Below are positions 1 to 11,757 of a DNA stretch of 64,000 nt, piece after piece (the stretch's first letter is position 1; every line of letters starts with the position of its first letter). This DNA is from Umbelopsis ramanniana AG (taxonomy: Eukaryota; Mucoromycota; Umbelopsidomycetes; Umbelopsidales; Umbelopsidaceae), in contig NW_026252126.1 in the NCBI RefSeq assembly GCF_025399195.1, forward strand, positions 157,210 to 221,209. The letters run 5' to 3'. The notes beneath the pieces are model-generated. The model had not been told where the DNA came from, did no database searches, and saw nothing but the letters and a program-made list of their open reading frames with translations. The position numbers and the translations under genes were made by a program.

Positions 1-1
1 A

Positions 2-301
2 GAATCATACGTTGAGGACGGTACCCTTGCCAAGTTGTTCACTACGTTTTCTCGATCCAGTCAAGTTGTACGCTATGTACAACACAGCCTTCTGCAACAT
101 GCTCAACAGCTGTATGATGTTGTGGCTGAGCAAGGTGCCAACATATACGTTTGTGGATCGGCCGGTAGTATGGCCAAGGACGTTAAACGTACCTGGGAAA
201 GAATCATTGTTCAAATGTCTGGTATGTCAGAGCCTGAGGCCGAGGAAACTGTCAAGCGTTGGGTAGAAGAGGGAAGATACAATGAAGATGTTTGGGGTTA
301 G
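2..301 (+). CDS. TAH18: TAH18/NDOR1 NADPH-dependent diflavin reductase, C-terminal fragment
   Basis: The gene enters from the left edge, so only the last 99 codons are present, in one open frame ending in TAG. The reading carries the end of an FNR-type NADPH-binding domain: a YVQH stretch, then YVCGSAGSMAKDV (NADP-binding CG loop), then GRYNEDVW at the very C-terminus. A C-terminal aromatic closing the flavin site is typical of diflavin reductases, and the DVW ending fits the NDOR1/TAH18 branch better than cytochrome P450 reductase. Known role of the family: passing electrons from NADPH to Dre2/CIAPIN1 in cytosolic iron-sulfur cluster assembly. The branch assignment rests on this short tail only, so another CPR-like reductase is possible. 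Confidence 0.75.
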   Translation, partial: ESYVEDGTLAKLFTTFSRSSQVVRYVQHSLLQHAQQLYDVVAEQGANIYVCGSAGSMAKDVKRTWERIIVQMSGMSEPEAEETVKRWVEEGRYNEDVWG

Positions 302-1062
302 GTTAAACACCACGTGTAAAAAGGATAAGAATAAAGTAACAACTCTAAAATTTCCAAGCTCTTGGCACAGAAACACCATTTCTTGGCCGATCACTTCGCT
401 GCTTCCGATTCTGAGTATCAACATAATAAATGGTATCATTTCAACAAACGAGCAAGTGCAATATCCTGCCTCAACTTGAGTACTTATGCTTGATTTTAGT
501 ATAGCTTTCTTTTGGCGGCATATGTTCATTGAAAAGGCTCTAAAATTGGTGTGAGAGGGTGCGTAAATCATTTTTGGGTTATTGCCGATGGAGCATACCC
601 AGGACAGTAGCGGTTTTGGAAAAGGTATGACTCAAAGCTAAAGCCAAGACAAAAAATCGCCATCTTACGTCCCAAGGAAATCCTGGGCAGAGCTAAGAAA
701 GTATACGCAACCTTTGGCAATGTTGGTAAATGAAAAGCCGCAGTTGTGCAACCGGCTTCGGGTTCAGCAACATAGCTTCGACGCAATGGCGTGCTACAAA
801 AAAAATTATCAAGTTAACAATAGCAACGGAATAACAACATCAGGGTTTCACGCAGATCGAGATAACGAAATGTTGGGTCAGTGAGAAAAACTTCCCTCCC
901 CCCAAAATTTTTTGCCCAGATACTATTTGTCTCAATGCTCGCGTGTTTCATGCGATGCGCCAAGCAGTTTCTTTGTAACCAGTTTTGCGCAGCTGATTTA
1001 TATAAATAACGTTGTTCATTCTCATTGAATTTTTTACTCACAACATAAACACAACACAAAAC
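302..1062. other. Intergenic, TAH18 3' side and NmrA gene promoter
   Basis: This stretch of about 760 bases holds the 3' flank of the reductase gene and the promoter of the next gene. I see no coding pattern with splice support here; the open frames on either strand lack homology. A short C-run followed by AT-rich sequence lies near 895-910, and the TATA box is listed separately. Confidence 0.6.
1001..1008 (+). promoter_or_regulatory. TATA box of the NmrA-like gene
   Basis: TATAAATA lies 55-62 bases before the ATG at 1063, with a short A/C-rich leader between. The spacing fits a fungal TATA promoter with a short 5' UTR. Confidence 0.6.
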
Positions 1063-2121
1063 ATGTCTTCTCCATCAATCGATCCTACTGGCAAAATCAT
1101 CGTCGTCTTCGGTATCACCGGCAAGCAGGGAGGTGCAGCAGCCCAGGCTTTACTTGACAAAGGCTTCAAAGTTCGTGGCGTCACCCGCGATGTTAACAGC
1201 TCCAAATCCAAGGCATGGGCTGGCAAAGGTGCTGAATTAATTACAGCTAATCTCAACGACACAAAGAGCCTCGAAAAAGCTTTTGACGGCGCTTACGGTG
1301 TCTTCTTGATCACAGATCACAGTGAAAGCGGTGCTGTTGAGGTAGGAATGATCGACATTGATTAAACATCTTTGTGGAGAGAGATTGCTAACCATACTAT
1401 GTTTTCCATGCCGTACAGAAAGAAATACAGAAGGGAAGAAATACTGCTGATGTTGCCGTCGCTAAGAATGTTAAGCATCTCGTCTTCACATCCGTTGGCA
1501 ACGCCGGAGCTGCTAAGTTTCCTGAATTTTACAACAAGTACGAAATCGAGCAATATATCGCTAAAAAGTCCGAACTGACCAATACTGTCATTCGACCCGC
1601 CAACTTTTTTGAGAATTATGCTAAGGATAGTTCATTTGCTCCAAAGGATGGTGTCTTCCCTTCTGCCAACGCCCCTGAAAAGCGAATCCAAGCTGTTGGT
1701 TGTAGGGACATTGGTTTAATTGCTGCTGAAGCTTTTCAACATCCCGAAGAATACAGCGGCCAAGTCATCGAGCTGTCAGCTGAAGAACTCGACCACTATG
1801 AGATCGCTGAAATATTCACAAAGGTTACTGGCACAAAATGGCAGGCTAAGCAAATGTGGGTTTTCAAATATGGCAGTAAGTACCTTTTTGAATATTCTCA
1901 TAAATATTCTCATACCTATTGAAGTTTTATGAAGAGCTGATGTTAACTCAATTTTTTCAACACTAGTCGTCACCCTGATTGGAAGCAAGTACGGCAAGAT
2001 GGCTAAGTTTTGGGAAAACCCCGGCTACTGCGGTGATGTTAAAGCTTTGCGCGCCAAATATCCTTGGTTGCAAACTTGGGAGGAGTACATTACTGAAACA
2101 TATGGACCAGAAGCAAAATAG
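1063..2121 (+). CDS. NmrA-like family NAD(P)-binding protein
   Basis: Exons 1063-1341, 1419-1875 and 1967-2121 give 296 residues. The N-terminus holds a Rossmann glycine motif (GITGKQGGAA, residues about 15-24) followed by a basic GVTRD end of strand 2, the layout of the atypical short-chain dehydrogenase/NmrA group. The middle carries TSVGNAG and a YNKYEIEQYI segment, corresponding to the usual active-site helix of NmrA/HSCARG proteins. The C-terminus (ISAEEL-like, then WEEYI) matches the substrate-side lobe of NmrA/HSCARG proteins. Family members sense NAD(P) redox state or reduce small quinone-like substrates; which applies cannot be told here. A TATA box sits just upstream. Start and splice sites are well supported by frame continuity. 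Confidence 0.85.
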
Positions 2122-2234
2122 AGGGAAGTGAAGTAGTGAATGCTTTATATTGCATGTTTTGCTTATATAGCGATGCTAAGTATATTCCCAATCCATTATT
2201 TCCCATCTTACATCAATCTTCTTTACACAACCAC

Positions 2235-3570
2235 TTATTCATTACCATGCTCAGTGCTTATTCCTGAGTCTGATGCTAATTCTTGTCTACGTTTTTCCGC
2301 TATTGTATCTAACAATGTCGTTATTAAAATTTTTTCGTGAATAATTCGCATATCACCAACGGGCTGATGATTTCGTAGTGAGATGACCAAATTTTGGAGA
2401 TCCCACGCAGAGATAAGAAACAGGTTTTCTGTATTGAAATTGAACATTTTCATATCTCGTTGGATTTGCATTTCGTTCGCAAGTTCTCCCACAGTGCTTG
2501 CCCATTGATTGTGACCAATGGATCCCTTCACGCTTTGCCTGCGCAGTCTAGACTGTATTGCCTATTTCGAGTCAGCGAGAATTTGGGGGGTCAGATTTTT
2601 GCCGTCATTACATCGCATTGGTAGTATATAACCACATATGCCCGACGACTATTTGAGCCACTTACCACGTCCATTTTATTTCGCACAATGTAGTATGGTT
2701 GGCCATGCGCATGAGCAGCTCGAGCAATGTGTACATCAGTTGCCATCAGTCTATTTTGCGGTACAGACGCATTAGATTGAATTTTTCAAAGCACTTGGGG
2801 AAAATCAAATTAATTTTATCGTACCTGTCTCCAGTAACTATAACAAGTGCATCAAAAGCCTGTAGATACTTGTCCTCATAGTAAGATTTCGCAGGATGTG
2901 ACTTGGTGCCAGCACCAGGCATATCCCAGATCATCAGCGTTGGAAGGACTGGGTGGCGGTAGCCGAGTGGTTGTGCGGTTGATTCTATTTCACCAACCTT
3001 TGACGCGAATGGATGACTATCTCGGTATCCTAGTAATCCGTTGACAACAGAGGACTAAACGTTTGATGTGGAGTCAGTATACTTGGCTGTAGACATACCG
3101 AAGACAGCTATTTTCTTTCGAGAAGAAAATATTTGGCAGACGGAAAAAAGACCATATCTGTGTATGCTTACCTTGCCGGTTCCCGTGACACCAACCACGG
3201 CGATATTGTAGAAATTGAGGCAGTCCAGGCCAATATCTCGATGTGCTTGTTCCTGAAACGTATTCGAAATTGATATTGGTTTCGGGGGAGGTTCTTTATA
3301 AAGCTCTTCTATGACCCCCCATGCGATATAGAAAGGAGCCAGAGGCGATGTGACGACTCCAAAGAGGCCGCCGATAACCCCGTCGATAAATTTTGAACCA
3401 GAGTATAGCTCAGCATCGTAGGCGGTGGCGAATTCATAAGCACCCAAGAGAGGACACGCTATTATGACCACCGGTGCTGATACGACGGCAAGAGATACAA
3501 GACCAATAGCTTGCATTCCTCTTTTTGCTGTTTCCATTACTTTTAATTCGGATGCTGTTTGTGGCGCCAT
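2235..3570 (-). CDS. IRG-like (interferon-inducible-type) GTPase
   Basis: Exons 3172-3570, 2825-3054, 2666-2750 and 2235-2561 (read right to left) give 346 residues. The GTPase domain starts near residue 122: P-loop GVTGTGKSS split exactly by intron 1 after the lysine, switch 2 as DMPGAG, and base motif RNKMD. The order and spacing, the YRHP segment before DMPG, and the C-terminal helical end with EKRRQ all match the IRG family (IIGP1-type), better known as vertebrate cell-autonomous immunity GTPases. The first 120 residues have two hydrophobic stretches (about 23-45 and 60-85) that could touch membranes. The gene stands alone, head to head with the LCHN-like gene over 1.1 kb. Fungal IRG-like proteins are poorly described, so the function is unknown. 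Confidence 0.85.
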
Positions 3571-4671
3571 GATGAAGTATGATTGTTGCTTTTTCGTGTT
3601 GGATGAAGGATTATGTATTGAAGTGGGGTATGGTAGTTTCTTTGAACAGAAGGTTATGAGCCGAAGAGGACTGAGGAGCCTCAGTCTGAGGAAAAAACTT
3701 TCCTAGTTATAGCTCAGATTGCCGACACTTCATGTGATGTGCTTGTAAACAGCAAACACATGAAAACCAACGCGGCTCCGTAATCGGTACAGATGAAAGC
3801 ACACAAGTAGAAACAAGCTCATTAAACCAGCCCTTTGGTATGCCGATCGTACTTTAAATTTATACACTATCTAAAGGGTCTCTTTAACCACCATTCTACG
3901 CCTGTGTGGACCCAGGTAGGGTAGATCCTTAGTGAGCTTTGCGTTTTCGTTAGTCTCGCACTTTTGTGAGCTTAGTTCGCCACACTACACTCGGAACTGC
4001 ATGGTCATGGGTGCAAAACGGGTGGTCACTCATGGTTGAGAATCCCGAGCATGGGCTGGCTACCAGGGCCAAAATTTCATGAGATATATATCCAGCTGTT
4101 AAAGTAATCTCACCCAAACCGTTTCGTATTTGCAAAATATTTTCACATATTGTGGATGTCCATCCTTAGACTATTGTAAACGACTCGTGTGACAATACAT
4201 TTGTCCCGCATTGTCATGCAAAGTAACAAATGGTCATGCTCTCTTATTTTTTATCGAAGGCAAAATGAAGGAAAGGGCCAAATGCTTTTCCAGGACGCCA
4301 ACTGCATGAAGATTCCTGCTATCCTCTTTTTATTCAGTCGCTCAAATTTACCTTTGAAATGTTGTATGTTTAAGTTCTAGAGCGCAGCACTTTTAGCAAT
4401 AAAATTTTAAAAGGATATACATTATCAAAGCTGATTATCGGTTGTCCTTACACCAAAGTTGTTTGGCCTTACTAGCTGTCGATACTCTGTAGCTCGCGTC
4501 CTTCCATGAGCCGCATACTTTAGTGAAACTGGTCTGTGTTACAAAATCCTAATTCGGACATCGGTGCTCTCAAAATCCCGACCATACAGCCCGTTTCATT
4601 CACTCCAGGTGTTCACATTTGCCTTCCGTACTTGGTGAATCATACTCGACTCATCGTTGACAGCTATAAAA
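3571..4671. other. Intergenic between IRG-like and LCHN-like genes
   Basis: About 1.1 kb between two divergently transcribed genes, so it should contain both promoters. I see no supported coding exon, no tRNA-like fold and no clear repeat. The open frames are short and have no recognisable motif. Confidence 0.55.
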
Positions 4672-7182
4672 ATGAGTACTGTCTCGGACGGCTTTCCTGC
4701 GCAAGCAGAAGTAGGCGATGTCGAACTGCATGACAGGTAAATCAAAAAATAGCCAGACCCCGTTTTCTGCTATGGCCTTGTTAGCCGACTACTGATCCAA
4801 TCACCATTCACCCATACAGCAGCATACCGAGTACAAGTGTTAATATCTTAGGGATGGAACAAGAACAGAATGGATCACAGTTGTCCCCCAGTGTTAGTTC
4901 AACTACTCAACAAAGCTCTGAAAACATTGTTGCTGTGTTTGTAGCAAGATTTGACGTCCACCGAGGAAACGTTATTGAATGGCAATACCCAGCAGGTAAC
5001 GTGTTTTAGTCTAAGAAGACATAACCATGGACTCAAAGGTGATATTAATGAAGAATACGACTATACAGATATGAACTTAGATGGAGTAGAATATCAAGCA
5101 ATTTGCAGCGGCCTTCATAGTATTTCAGAAGACACGATGTAAGCAATTCAGCTTGCCCTATATTGACTCGTCATTTCCTCGAATACCAACAACAATCCTA
5201 TAGATACTTCAAAAAGGGATCAAACTTTGGTATTAGTGCGTTTGAAAACAAAGCAGTTAACGAGAACACTGAAGAACGTGGTGCTCGCATGATGGCGGTG
5301 GGCTGCTTGGTGACTCCGACACCAGAAACTGGTAGTTGCGGCCAATTATGGCATCATATCGATTTCCTCCGGAGCGAAGTCAAGTAAGCTAAAGTGAACA
5401 CTATGTACAACAGTCAATATGAAAAGCATCTGACGATTGATTTACATATAGAATATTGATCGAACAGCACGAAATTACGAGCACTACTTATGATAACTTA
5501 ATTGAATATTACAATAATAACAGCCAAAAAGAACCGCAAAGCAACGACGGGCTACCATCTATATCTACAGAAAGTCTTGACGTTCCGAACATGACCAAGT
5601 TTGCATCATTATCTTCCATTGATACGTCCAAATTGCACCACCAAGCATCTGCCGATTTGAGCCAGTTCTCACCATCCATATCATCGTTAGCACACACCTT
5701 GACAAATGACGAAACAGCACAGCAAAGTGTAAATCACCAACTCTACAACGTCATCCGTCATCCGGCCGGCACGGATGCAAAAAACATGGAATATCTCCAG
5801 GTAGAAGATTCCCATCCTGCGCACGCTTTTCCAGATTTCGTGCGAATATTGGGACCCAATATCTTTTTGCTATGGAAAGCTGCCATCCTCAAGAAGAGAA
5901 TTTTGATATTAACATCCACACCTGTCGAAAAAGCTTGTCAATTCGGTCAGTTGAAATTAATCGACTTGCACATGAATCGAGCATTTGTTAACCATTATTT
6001 TTGTTCTAGTGTACAATACCTGCCTACTTGCCACATTACCACGATCTCACGAACTCACACTTACATTGGAAGGCAAATCGAAGCTACAGCCATTGTTCTG
6101 TGTTGGCATCAATGATATCGATGAAATGGAAACAATTGAAGGAGGATATGTCGCTTGTACGCCAGACAAGATATTTCAGCAAAAGCCACACTTGTTCGAT
6201 ATTCTAGTGACTCTACCAGATCAATCTGACGACGAATCTAGTCAAGGATTTATTTTGGAAGGCATTGGTTCGTCATATAGCTTACCGCAATTATCCCATT
6301 CTCCACATTTACGCATTGAGTCAGTCGATGGCGGACAATTGAAAGTCATGCGATACACTCAAGCGAACTTTTTACGGTATCGAATTTTGAGAATCATGAT
6401 CAAGTCTAGAATGAACCGGCTCAACAGAAGACTATTGGAGACAACAACCTTTACCGACCTCTTTAGCGAGCCTGATGATGGCTATGATACAAAACTGGCG
6501 GATCTTTTGGATAGGAACAGTTCTTCAGATACTTTAGGAGACACACTTGGAAAATTTCTTCTTGGTGGATGGTTCTGGTGGTATGGTAGAGATGAGGAAC
6601 GTCCAGCTCGATTTCGGTCTTGGCAACAAGCTTTTGTGGGTAACCGGATAAAACGACGGAAGCAAGATCGTCTTACACGAGAAGAGCGAACAAGGCTGCT
6701 ATTTGGAGGCGACGAGTTGCAGGATGACGAAGAGGATGCTCCGTTAATAACGGAATCCAACATCATGGCAACGCTAGCTGGCAATTCCCAGACTATCATC
6801 CGAGTCGAATCGGATACTGTCGATGTGGAAGACAACAAGCATTGGCTTGAAATAGAGTTGATCCGGTAAGTATTTTGGCGAGAATCTTTGTGGTCCGAAT
6901 TGTTTGAGAAACACTTACTTATTTCTTTTGGATATCCTTAGGTTCTTCCATGTTCTATCTTTGCAAGTGTTACTACACCTTCAAACTAAGTTGAAGGATC
7001 ATCAAGACGAAGACGATGTGGTGCTTCACGCTCAAGATATTGAAGATCTTGGTATGGCAGGAGATGAAGATGTAGTTGTAGAAATGGCACAAATTTACTT
7101 TGGACAGAGTATTCAAGTAGCTAGTCGTTCTTATTGCAGCCAATGCGTATGCTGCCAGCAGACTCGAAGGCTTCAAATCTAA
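4672..7182 (+). CDS. DENND11/LCHN-like DENN-domain protein (DUF4484 type)
   Basis: Exons 4672-4736, 4820-4995, 5039-5138, 5204-5383, 5452-5945, 6010-6865 and 6942-7182 give 703 residues. An N-terminal longin-like start (VAVFVARFDVHRGNVIEW) leads into the LEGVE/FKAICSGLHSI-type block (here LDGVEYQAICSGLHSI). A DENN-like core follows, with FPDFVRILGPNIFLLWKAAILKKRIL and a later IEGGYVACTPDKIF. Acidic and Ser/Thr-rich inserts separate these. Family members are linked to Rab GTPase regulation in membrane traffic. Intron 2 is only 43 nt. The C-terminal tail (cysteine-rich CSQCVCC) is uncertain: a neighbouring frame stays open to 7209 and also looks coding, so the true end could differ by a frameshift or an unrecognised splice. 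Confidence 0.8.
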
Positions 7183-7279
7183 AGAGAAGTGGAGGCGGAG
7201 AATAAAATGAATGCGTATATGCTGTATGCCGTGGGAAACTTGTGCCAACGTTTCTGTTTCCCCATCTTTTCTTTTCGTG

Positions 7280-9677
7280 ATGCTGACGGCCTCGCGATTC
7301 TTCAGAATCTCGCACTCCGTGCGCTTGACCTCTATTGTGGCCACGAGATCACAACGTGCTTATCATGCATTCCACGAGGATCAGTCCAATGTTTTGCCTA
7401 ATCTCATTGAACCCCAGTCAGCCGCTTTCAAGGTACAGACAGTATACTTTTGACGTAACGAAACTTATATGTTTATCTGACCTTTCTATTGAACATAAAC
7501 AGGAAAACAGCGCTAGAATGGACGCTATCGTTCGTGATCTGGACTCAGTGACAGCCAAAATTAAGCTAGGTACGAGAACAAAATTGCGGTTATTGCTTGT
7601 GGCCCGATGCTAAAACACGAAATAGGTGGTGGTGAAGAGGCTCGAAAGAGACATTTGGGAAGAAACAAGTTGCTCCCGCGTGATAGAGTCAATCGTCTAT
7701 TGGATGTCAAGTAAGCCTACAGGTTTTATTCTCAGAGCAATTCACAAGTTTGTCGTATGTCTAATTCGGTGCTTGAATAGCTCTCCATTCCTAGAACTAT
7801 CGCCTTTGGCTGGATATGAGTTGTATGAAGACGTTGTGCCATGCGGCGGTATCATCACTGGTATTGGAAAAGTCAATGGGTAAGTAATTCGGTTTCCGGT
7901 AAAATTTTTCACATTCGACTCGCTCTTCGTCTGACTCAGTTGCTCTCAAACTTACAGAACCGAATGCATGATTGTTGCAAACGACCCTACCGTCAAAGGA
8001 GGTTCCTATTACCCTATTACAGGCAAGTGGAAAACCATGGATTGCTCCAGACTGTGATTGGCCATGCTAACACTATATATTGATTATATATATCATAGTT
8101 AAGAAGCACTTGAGAGCGCAAGAGGTAGCAAAAGACAACAAGCTCCCTTGTATATATCTTGGTAAGACATTTTCATTCCTTTGAATCAACCCAGATCTAA
8201 TGTGAGACTAATACAATTCTTCAGTTGACTCTGGTGGTGCAAATTTGCCACGTCAAGCCGATGTCTTCCCCGACAGAGAGCACTTTGGTCGCATTTTTTA
8301 CAACCAGGCCAACATGTCAGCGCAAGGGATTCCTCAAATTGCTGTCGTTATGGGTTCGTGCACAGCAGGTGGTGCTTATGTTCCTGCTATGGCAGATGAA
8401 AGTATCATTGTTGGCAAGCAAGGAACGATTTTTTTGGCTGGCCCACCTCTTGTCAAAGCTGCCACCGGCGAAGTCGTCAGTGCTGAAGAACTTGGTGGCG
8501 CAGACCTTCATTGTAAGTATTTTTATTGACCAGTAGCGCACTAGTAGAAGTTGATTTGACTGATGAGTCAATCCAATCGCTTCATAGGTCGAACTTCAGG
8601 TGTTACTGATCACCTTGCACTCAACGATGAGCATGCACTTGCACTTGCCCGTCGTGTGGTTGGTACATTGAACTACACCAAAAAGCCCCAGGTAAGTAAG
8701 CAGTGTAGTTTATAGGGCTGGTTTGACATCAACAATCTCACAGGCATGCTCTTTCAGGTTACAATACAAAAGCCGGAAGAGCCACTGTATTCAGCGGATG
8801 AGTTGGGCGGTATTGTTGGTGATAATTTGAAAAAGCCTTTCGATATAAAGAATGTGATTGCTCGTATTGTGGACGGCAGTCGATTCAGTGAGTTCAAGGA
8901 ACATTACGGAACCACCCTTGTAACAGGTAAATGTCAATACAGCAGTTAAAGAGCCAAGTGAACTGGTACTAAGTGACTATTTGCAGGATTTGCCCACATT
9001 CATGGTTATCCTGTTGGTATCGTCGCCAACAATGGAATTCTATTCTCAGAGTCTGCTCTCAAGGGAGCTCACTTCATTCAACTCTGTTCTCAGCGCGGCA
9101 TACCGTTGGTCTTCTTGCAGAACATCACCGGTTTCATGGTCGGATCATCTGCTGAAGCCGGAGGCATTGCTAAAAATGGTGCCAAGTTAGTCACAGCTGT
9201 TTCTTGTGCCAATGTACCAAAGTTTACTGTCATTGTGGGTGGCAGTTTTGGTGCTGGCAACTATGGCATGTGCGGAAGAGCTTATTCTCCAAGATTTTTA
9301 TGGATGTGGCCCGTAAGTTGATAGTACTATATATCATACATTAATGACAAGCTGGTGTAACTAACACTCTACTACCCCCACAGAACTCACGTATATCTGT
9401 CATGGGAGGTGAACAGAGTGCCAACGTACTGGCTCAAATTACTCGGGACAGCAAAGAAAAGAAGGGGCAAGAATGGCCAGTTGAAGACGAAGAGAACTTC
9501 AAGGCTCCTATTCGGGAAAAGTACGAAAAGGAGGGTCACCCATACTTCTCCAGTGCTCGACTTTGGGATGATGGTGTTATCAATCCTCGCGATACACGTT
9601 CAGTTCTCGGACTTGCACTGAGTGCCAGTTTGAACGCCCCTATACGCAAGACTGATTTTGGTGTCTTTAGAATGTAG
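7280..9677 (+). CDS. MCCB: Methylcrotonyl-CoA carboxylase beta subunit, mitochondrial
   Basis: Eleven exons (7280-7432, 7503-7569, 7626-7710, 7781-7879, 7958-8022, 8099-8161, 8225-8512, 8588-8691, 8758-8926, 8987-9312, 9384-9677) give 570 residues. The start at 7280 gives an Arg/Ser-rich, acid-poor presequence expected for mitochondrial import; an in-frame ATG at 7211 is possible but less like a presequence. The carboxyltransferase fold is clear: [53 protein letters not shown] and [16 protein letters not shown], all hallmarks of the biotin-dependent acyl-CoA carboxyltransferase beta chain of leucine breakdown. The length suits the family. Intron 5 (8023-8098) begins with GCAAGT, a GC-AG intron. 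The biotin-carrying alpha subunit is not in the window. Confidence 0.96.
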
Positions 9678-9851
9678 AATGTTCTTTTTTTATTACATTG
9701 TGAAGTATTGATAAAGTGAAAAAGTCTCTTCCTTTTTATTTTATCTTGCCAGTTCATCTCGAGTTTCCATATTTACGCGAGGAGAGTCTTTTTGCAAAAA
9801 ATACGATTTCCAAAAAAGTCGTCACACTTTCAACCATCCTTTGCCTTCACA

Positions 9852-10170
9852 ATGCCATCTTCTTGTAAAGAAATCAGGCAGGAACTTGTAGATTGCATGC
9901 TCAAGTCAGATTGTGTGGTCAAAAATGGAAATAGCGTAAAAGAATGCTTCAAGGAAGAGCATGCTAACGACGTTCCTAAGGAATGCCATTCAATTCTCAA
10001 AAGTTTCTATGAATGCAGGCGTGGAATGGTAAGCGTTTTTCCAGTCAGGCCAGGAACCTCGGAATTCTTGTTAAGCAAGGCTTTCTAACCGTGTCTTAAT
10101 TTTTTCTATCTCTGGCCGTCTTCAACAGTTGGATCCTCGCATGCGCTTCCGTGGAAACAAAACTCAATAA
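9852..10170 (+). CDS. COA5: Cytochrome c oxidase assembly factor 5 (PET191/COA5)
   Basis: Two exons (9852-10028 and 10129-10170) give a 72-residue protein. It has paired cysteines of the CHCH type: a first C-x9-C helix (CKEIRQELVDC), a middle pair around CVVKNGNSVKEC, and a final C-x9-C (CHSILKSFYEC), followed by the family tail RRGMLDPRMRFRGNK split by the intron. Such proteins are imported and oxidised by Mia40 in the mitochondrial intermembrane space and are needed for assembly of complex IV. The size and cysteine spacing match PET191. It lies 175 bp downstream of the MCC beta gene on the same strand, with its own promoter. Confidence 0.93.
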
Positions 10171-10447
10171 CCAATACCTGTAGAAAATACACGTTGCGAG
10201 GAGAATCAACGTGCACAACCCTGACCTTCCCATAGATTATGTACCATATACTCTTTTTTTTTTATTTTGTTGGAAACAAAGAAAAGAACCGTTTGTATAA
10301 AATAGAGTCAGGATTGGTGATACATTCCATACATGTTGCTATGTTTTCCTGGTGTCAACAATGGAGCTGTCCAAACAGATTAGTGGCCTAGCGGAGTAGT
10401 AACTTTTTCAAAACCCTCTCCTGCAGCCGTAGTGGGAAGGATCTTTC

Positions 10448-11368
10448 ATGGATGCCGATCAAGATCTATTACAGCATAATCAACATCACCTGTTGCATAG
10501 TAAGAATATGAACATGAACTACTTGCTCTCTATTGCAAAATCTCACTCTATTGTTGCCATGGTTAGAGATCTTGAGCGATCTTTTGTCCGCCGACGAAGT
10601 AGCTCAGAGAAGGGTTTTGGACAAGTATTATCTTCCCAACGCCAAGCTTACTTCACCATTGATCTCTGTGGAAGGCATTGAAAATATAAAAAGGTATAGC
10701 ATAGTCGTTCAATCGTACCATTCAAATCATCACACGCGCTCACCTCTTCGTTTAGTATCTTTAAACTACGGTCGACGCTCAGCGTCAAACCACCGACCAT
10801 TACGACCAAGATATTCGACTACTGGACGTGTGCAGTCCATCTTACCAACTACATTAAAATACCCTTTATACCTCTGGTATTAAGCATTCCTAGCTGGATG
10901 ATACTGCACTTTCAGGAAACGGACCTGGATAGCCGCTTGCTCAAAGTTTGCTGGCACGAAGACAGCTGGACAATTGAAGGTGAGGCACCCCGCATAGTGT
11001 ACATATACCTCTCAAAATGGGTTTTGATTATGATCTATTTTTTTCAAGGTATCTTGCAGTCATTGCCAATAGTATCTACGCTATACTCTGGCATCATTCG
11101 AGCTACGATTGGAAGGTTGTTTTCTGGTACTGGCAGGCTACTTCAGTCTGCCAGCGGTGGCGCCATCAGTCACAGTTACGATGTGCGACAGAGAATTTCC
11201 CATAGACCTCGTGGTGGTCTTTTTCGAACAATTCTCATTCGTTGGTCTGATTTTCTTGAACGAGGCAAACTTTACATCCCACGTCCCATTGACCACCCTC
11301 GATACAACCGTCGACACCGCAAAAACCAGCTACTCCTCTTGCATTGTGATCAAACTCTTAAGCTTTAA
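10448..11368 (+). CDS. SigF-like NTF2-like domain protein
   Basis: Exons 10448-10499, 10567-10693, 10756-10979 and 11049-11368 give 240 residues. The reading resembles the fungal SigF-like NTF2-like family. An N-terminal helix (LLSADEVAQRRVLDKYYLP) leads into the cone-shaped domain with strands around KPPTITTKIFDYWTCAVHL and an IPSWMILHFQETD region. A hydrophobic segment with LQSLPIVSTLYSGIIRA follows, then GRLFSGTGRLL. The function of this family is not established. Exon 1 and intron 1 are inferred from a GTAAGA donor and TTAG acceptor that restore the frame. The last 55 residues are basic and less typical, so the 3' end is less certain than the core. Confidence 0.68.
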
Positions 11369-11757
11369 ATTATGATGGGTTAGCAAATACCGACTCATGT
11401 GGTTTTTAATCTAGGTTAATTCAATGGTGTATATTTCAATCTATGTACTTTGTGCATAAAAGTTGTTATGGAGACTGATGTATCAGTAAAAAAATATCAG
11501 GAATTGTATTGAAACGTTATGTTTCAATGTTTCAGTGATCTCTAAGAACAAAGTCAACCACACAATTTATTGAATGTACTGTACAAAGGTATATGTCAGA
11601 AGTAGTAGGAAAAAAAAAAAACCAGGACGATGACTGATATTCTATTCGTCAAAAAGTAGTAAGGCGTAAAAGCATTTCACATTGAGCAAAGGCAAATTGC
11701 TCCGCCTCGAGTGTTTTGGATCAATACAGTTCCAATCAATTGAGGACCATGATGTGT

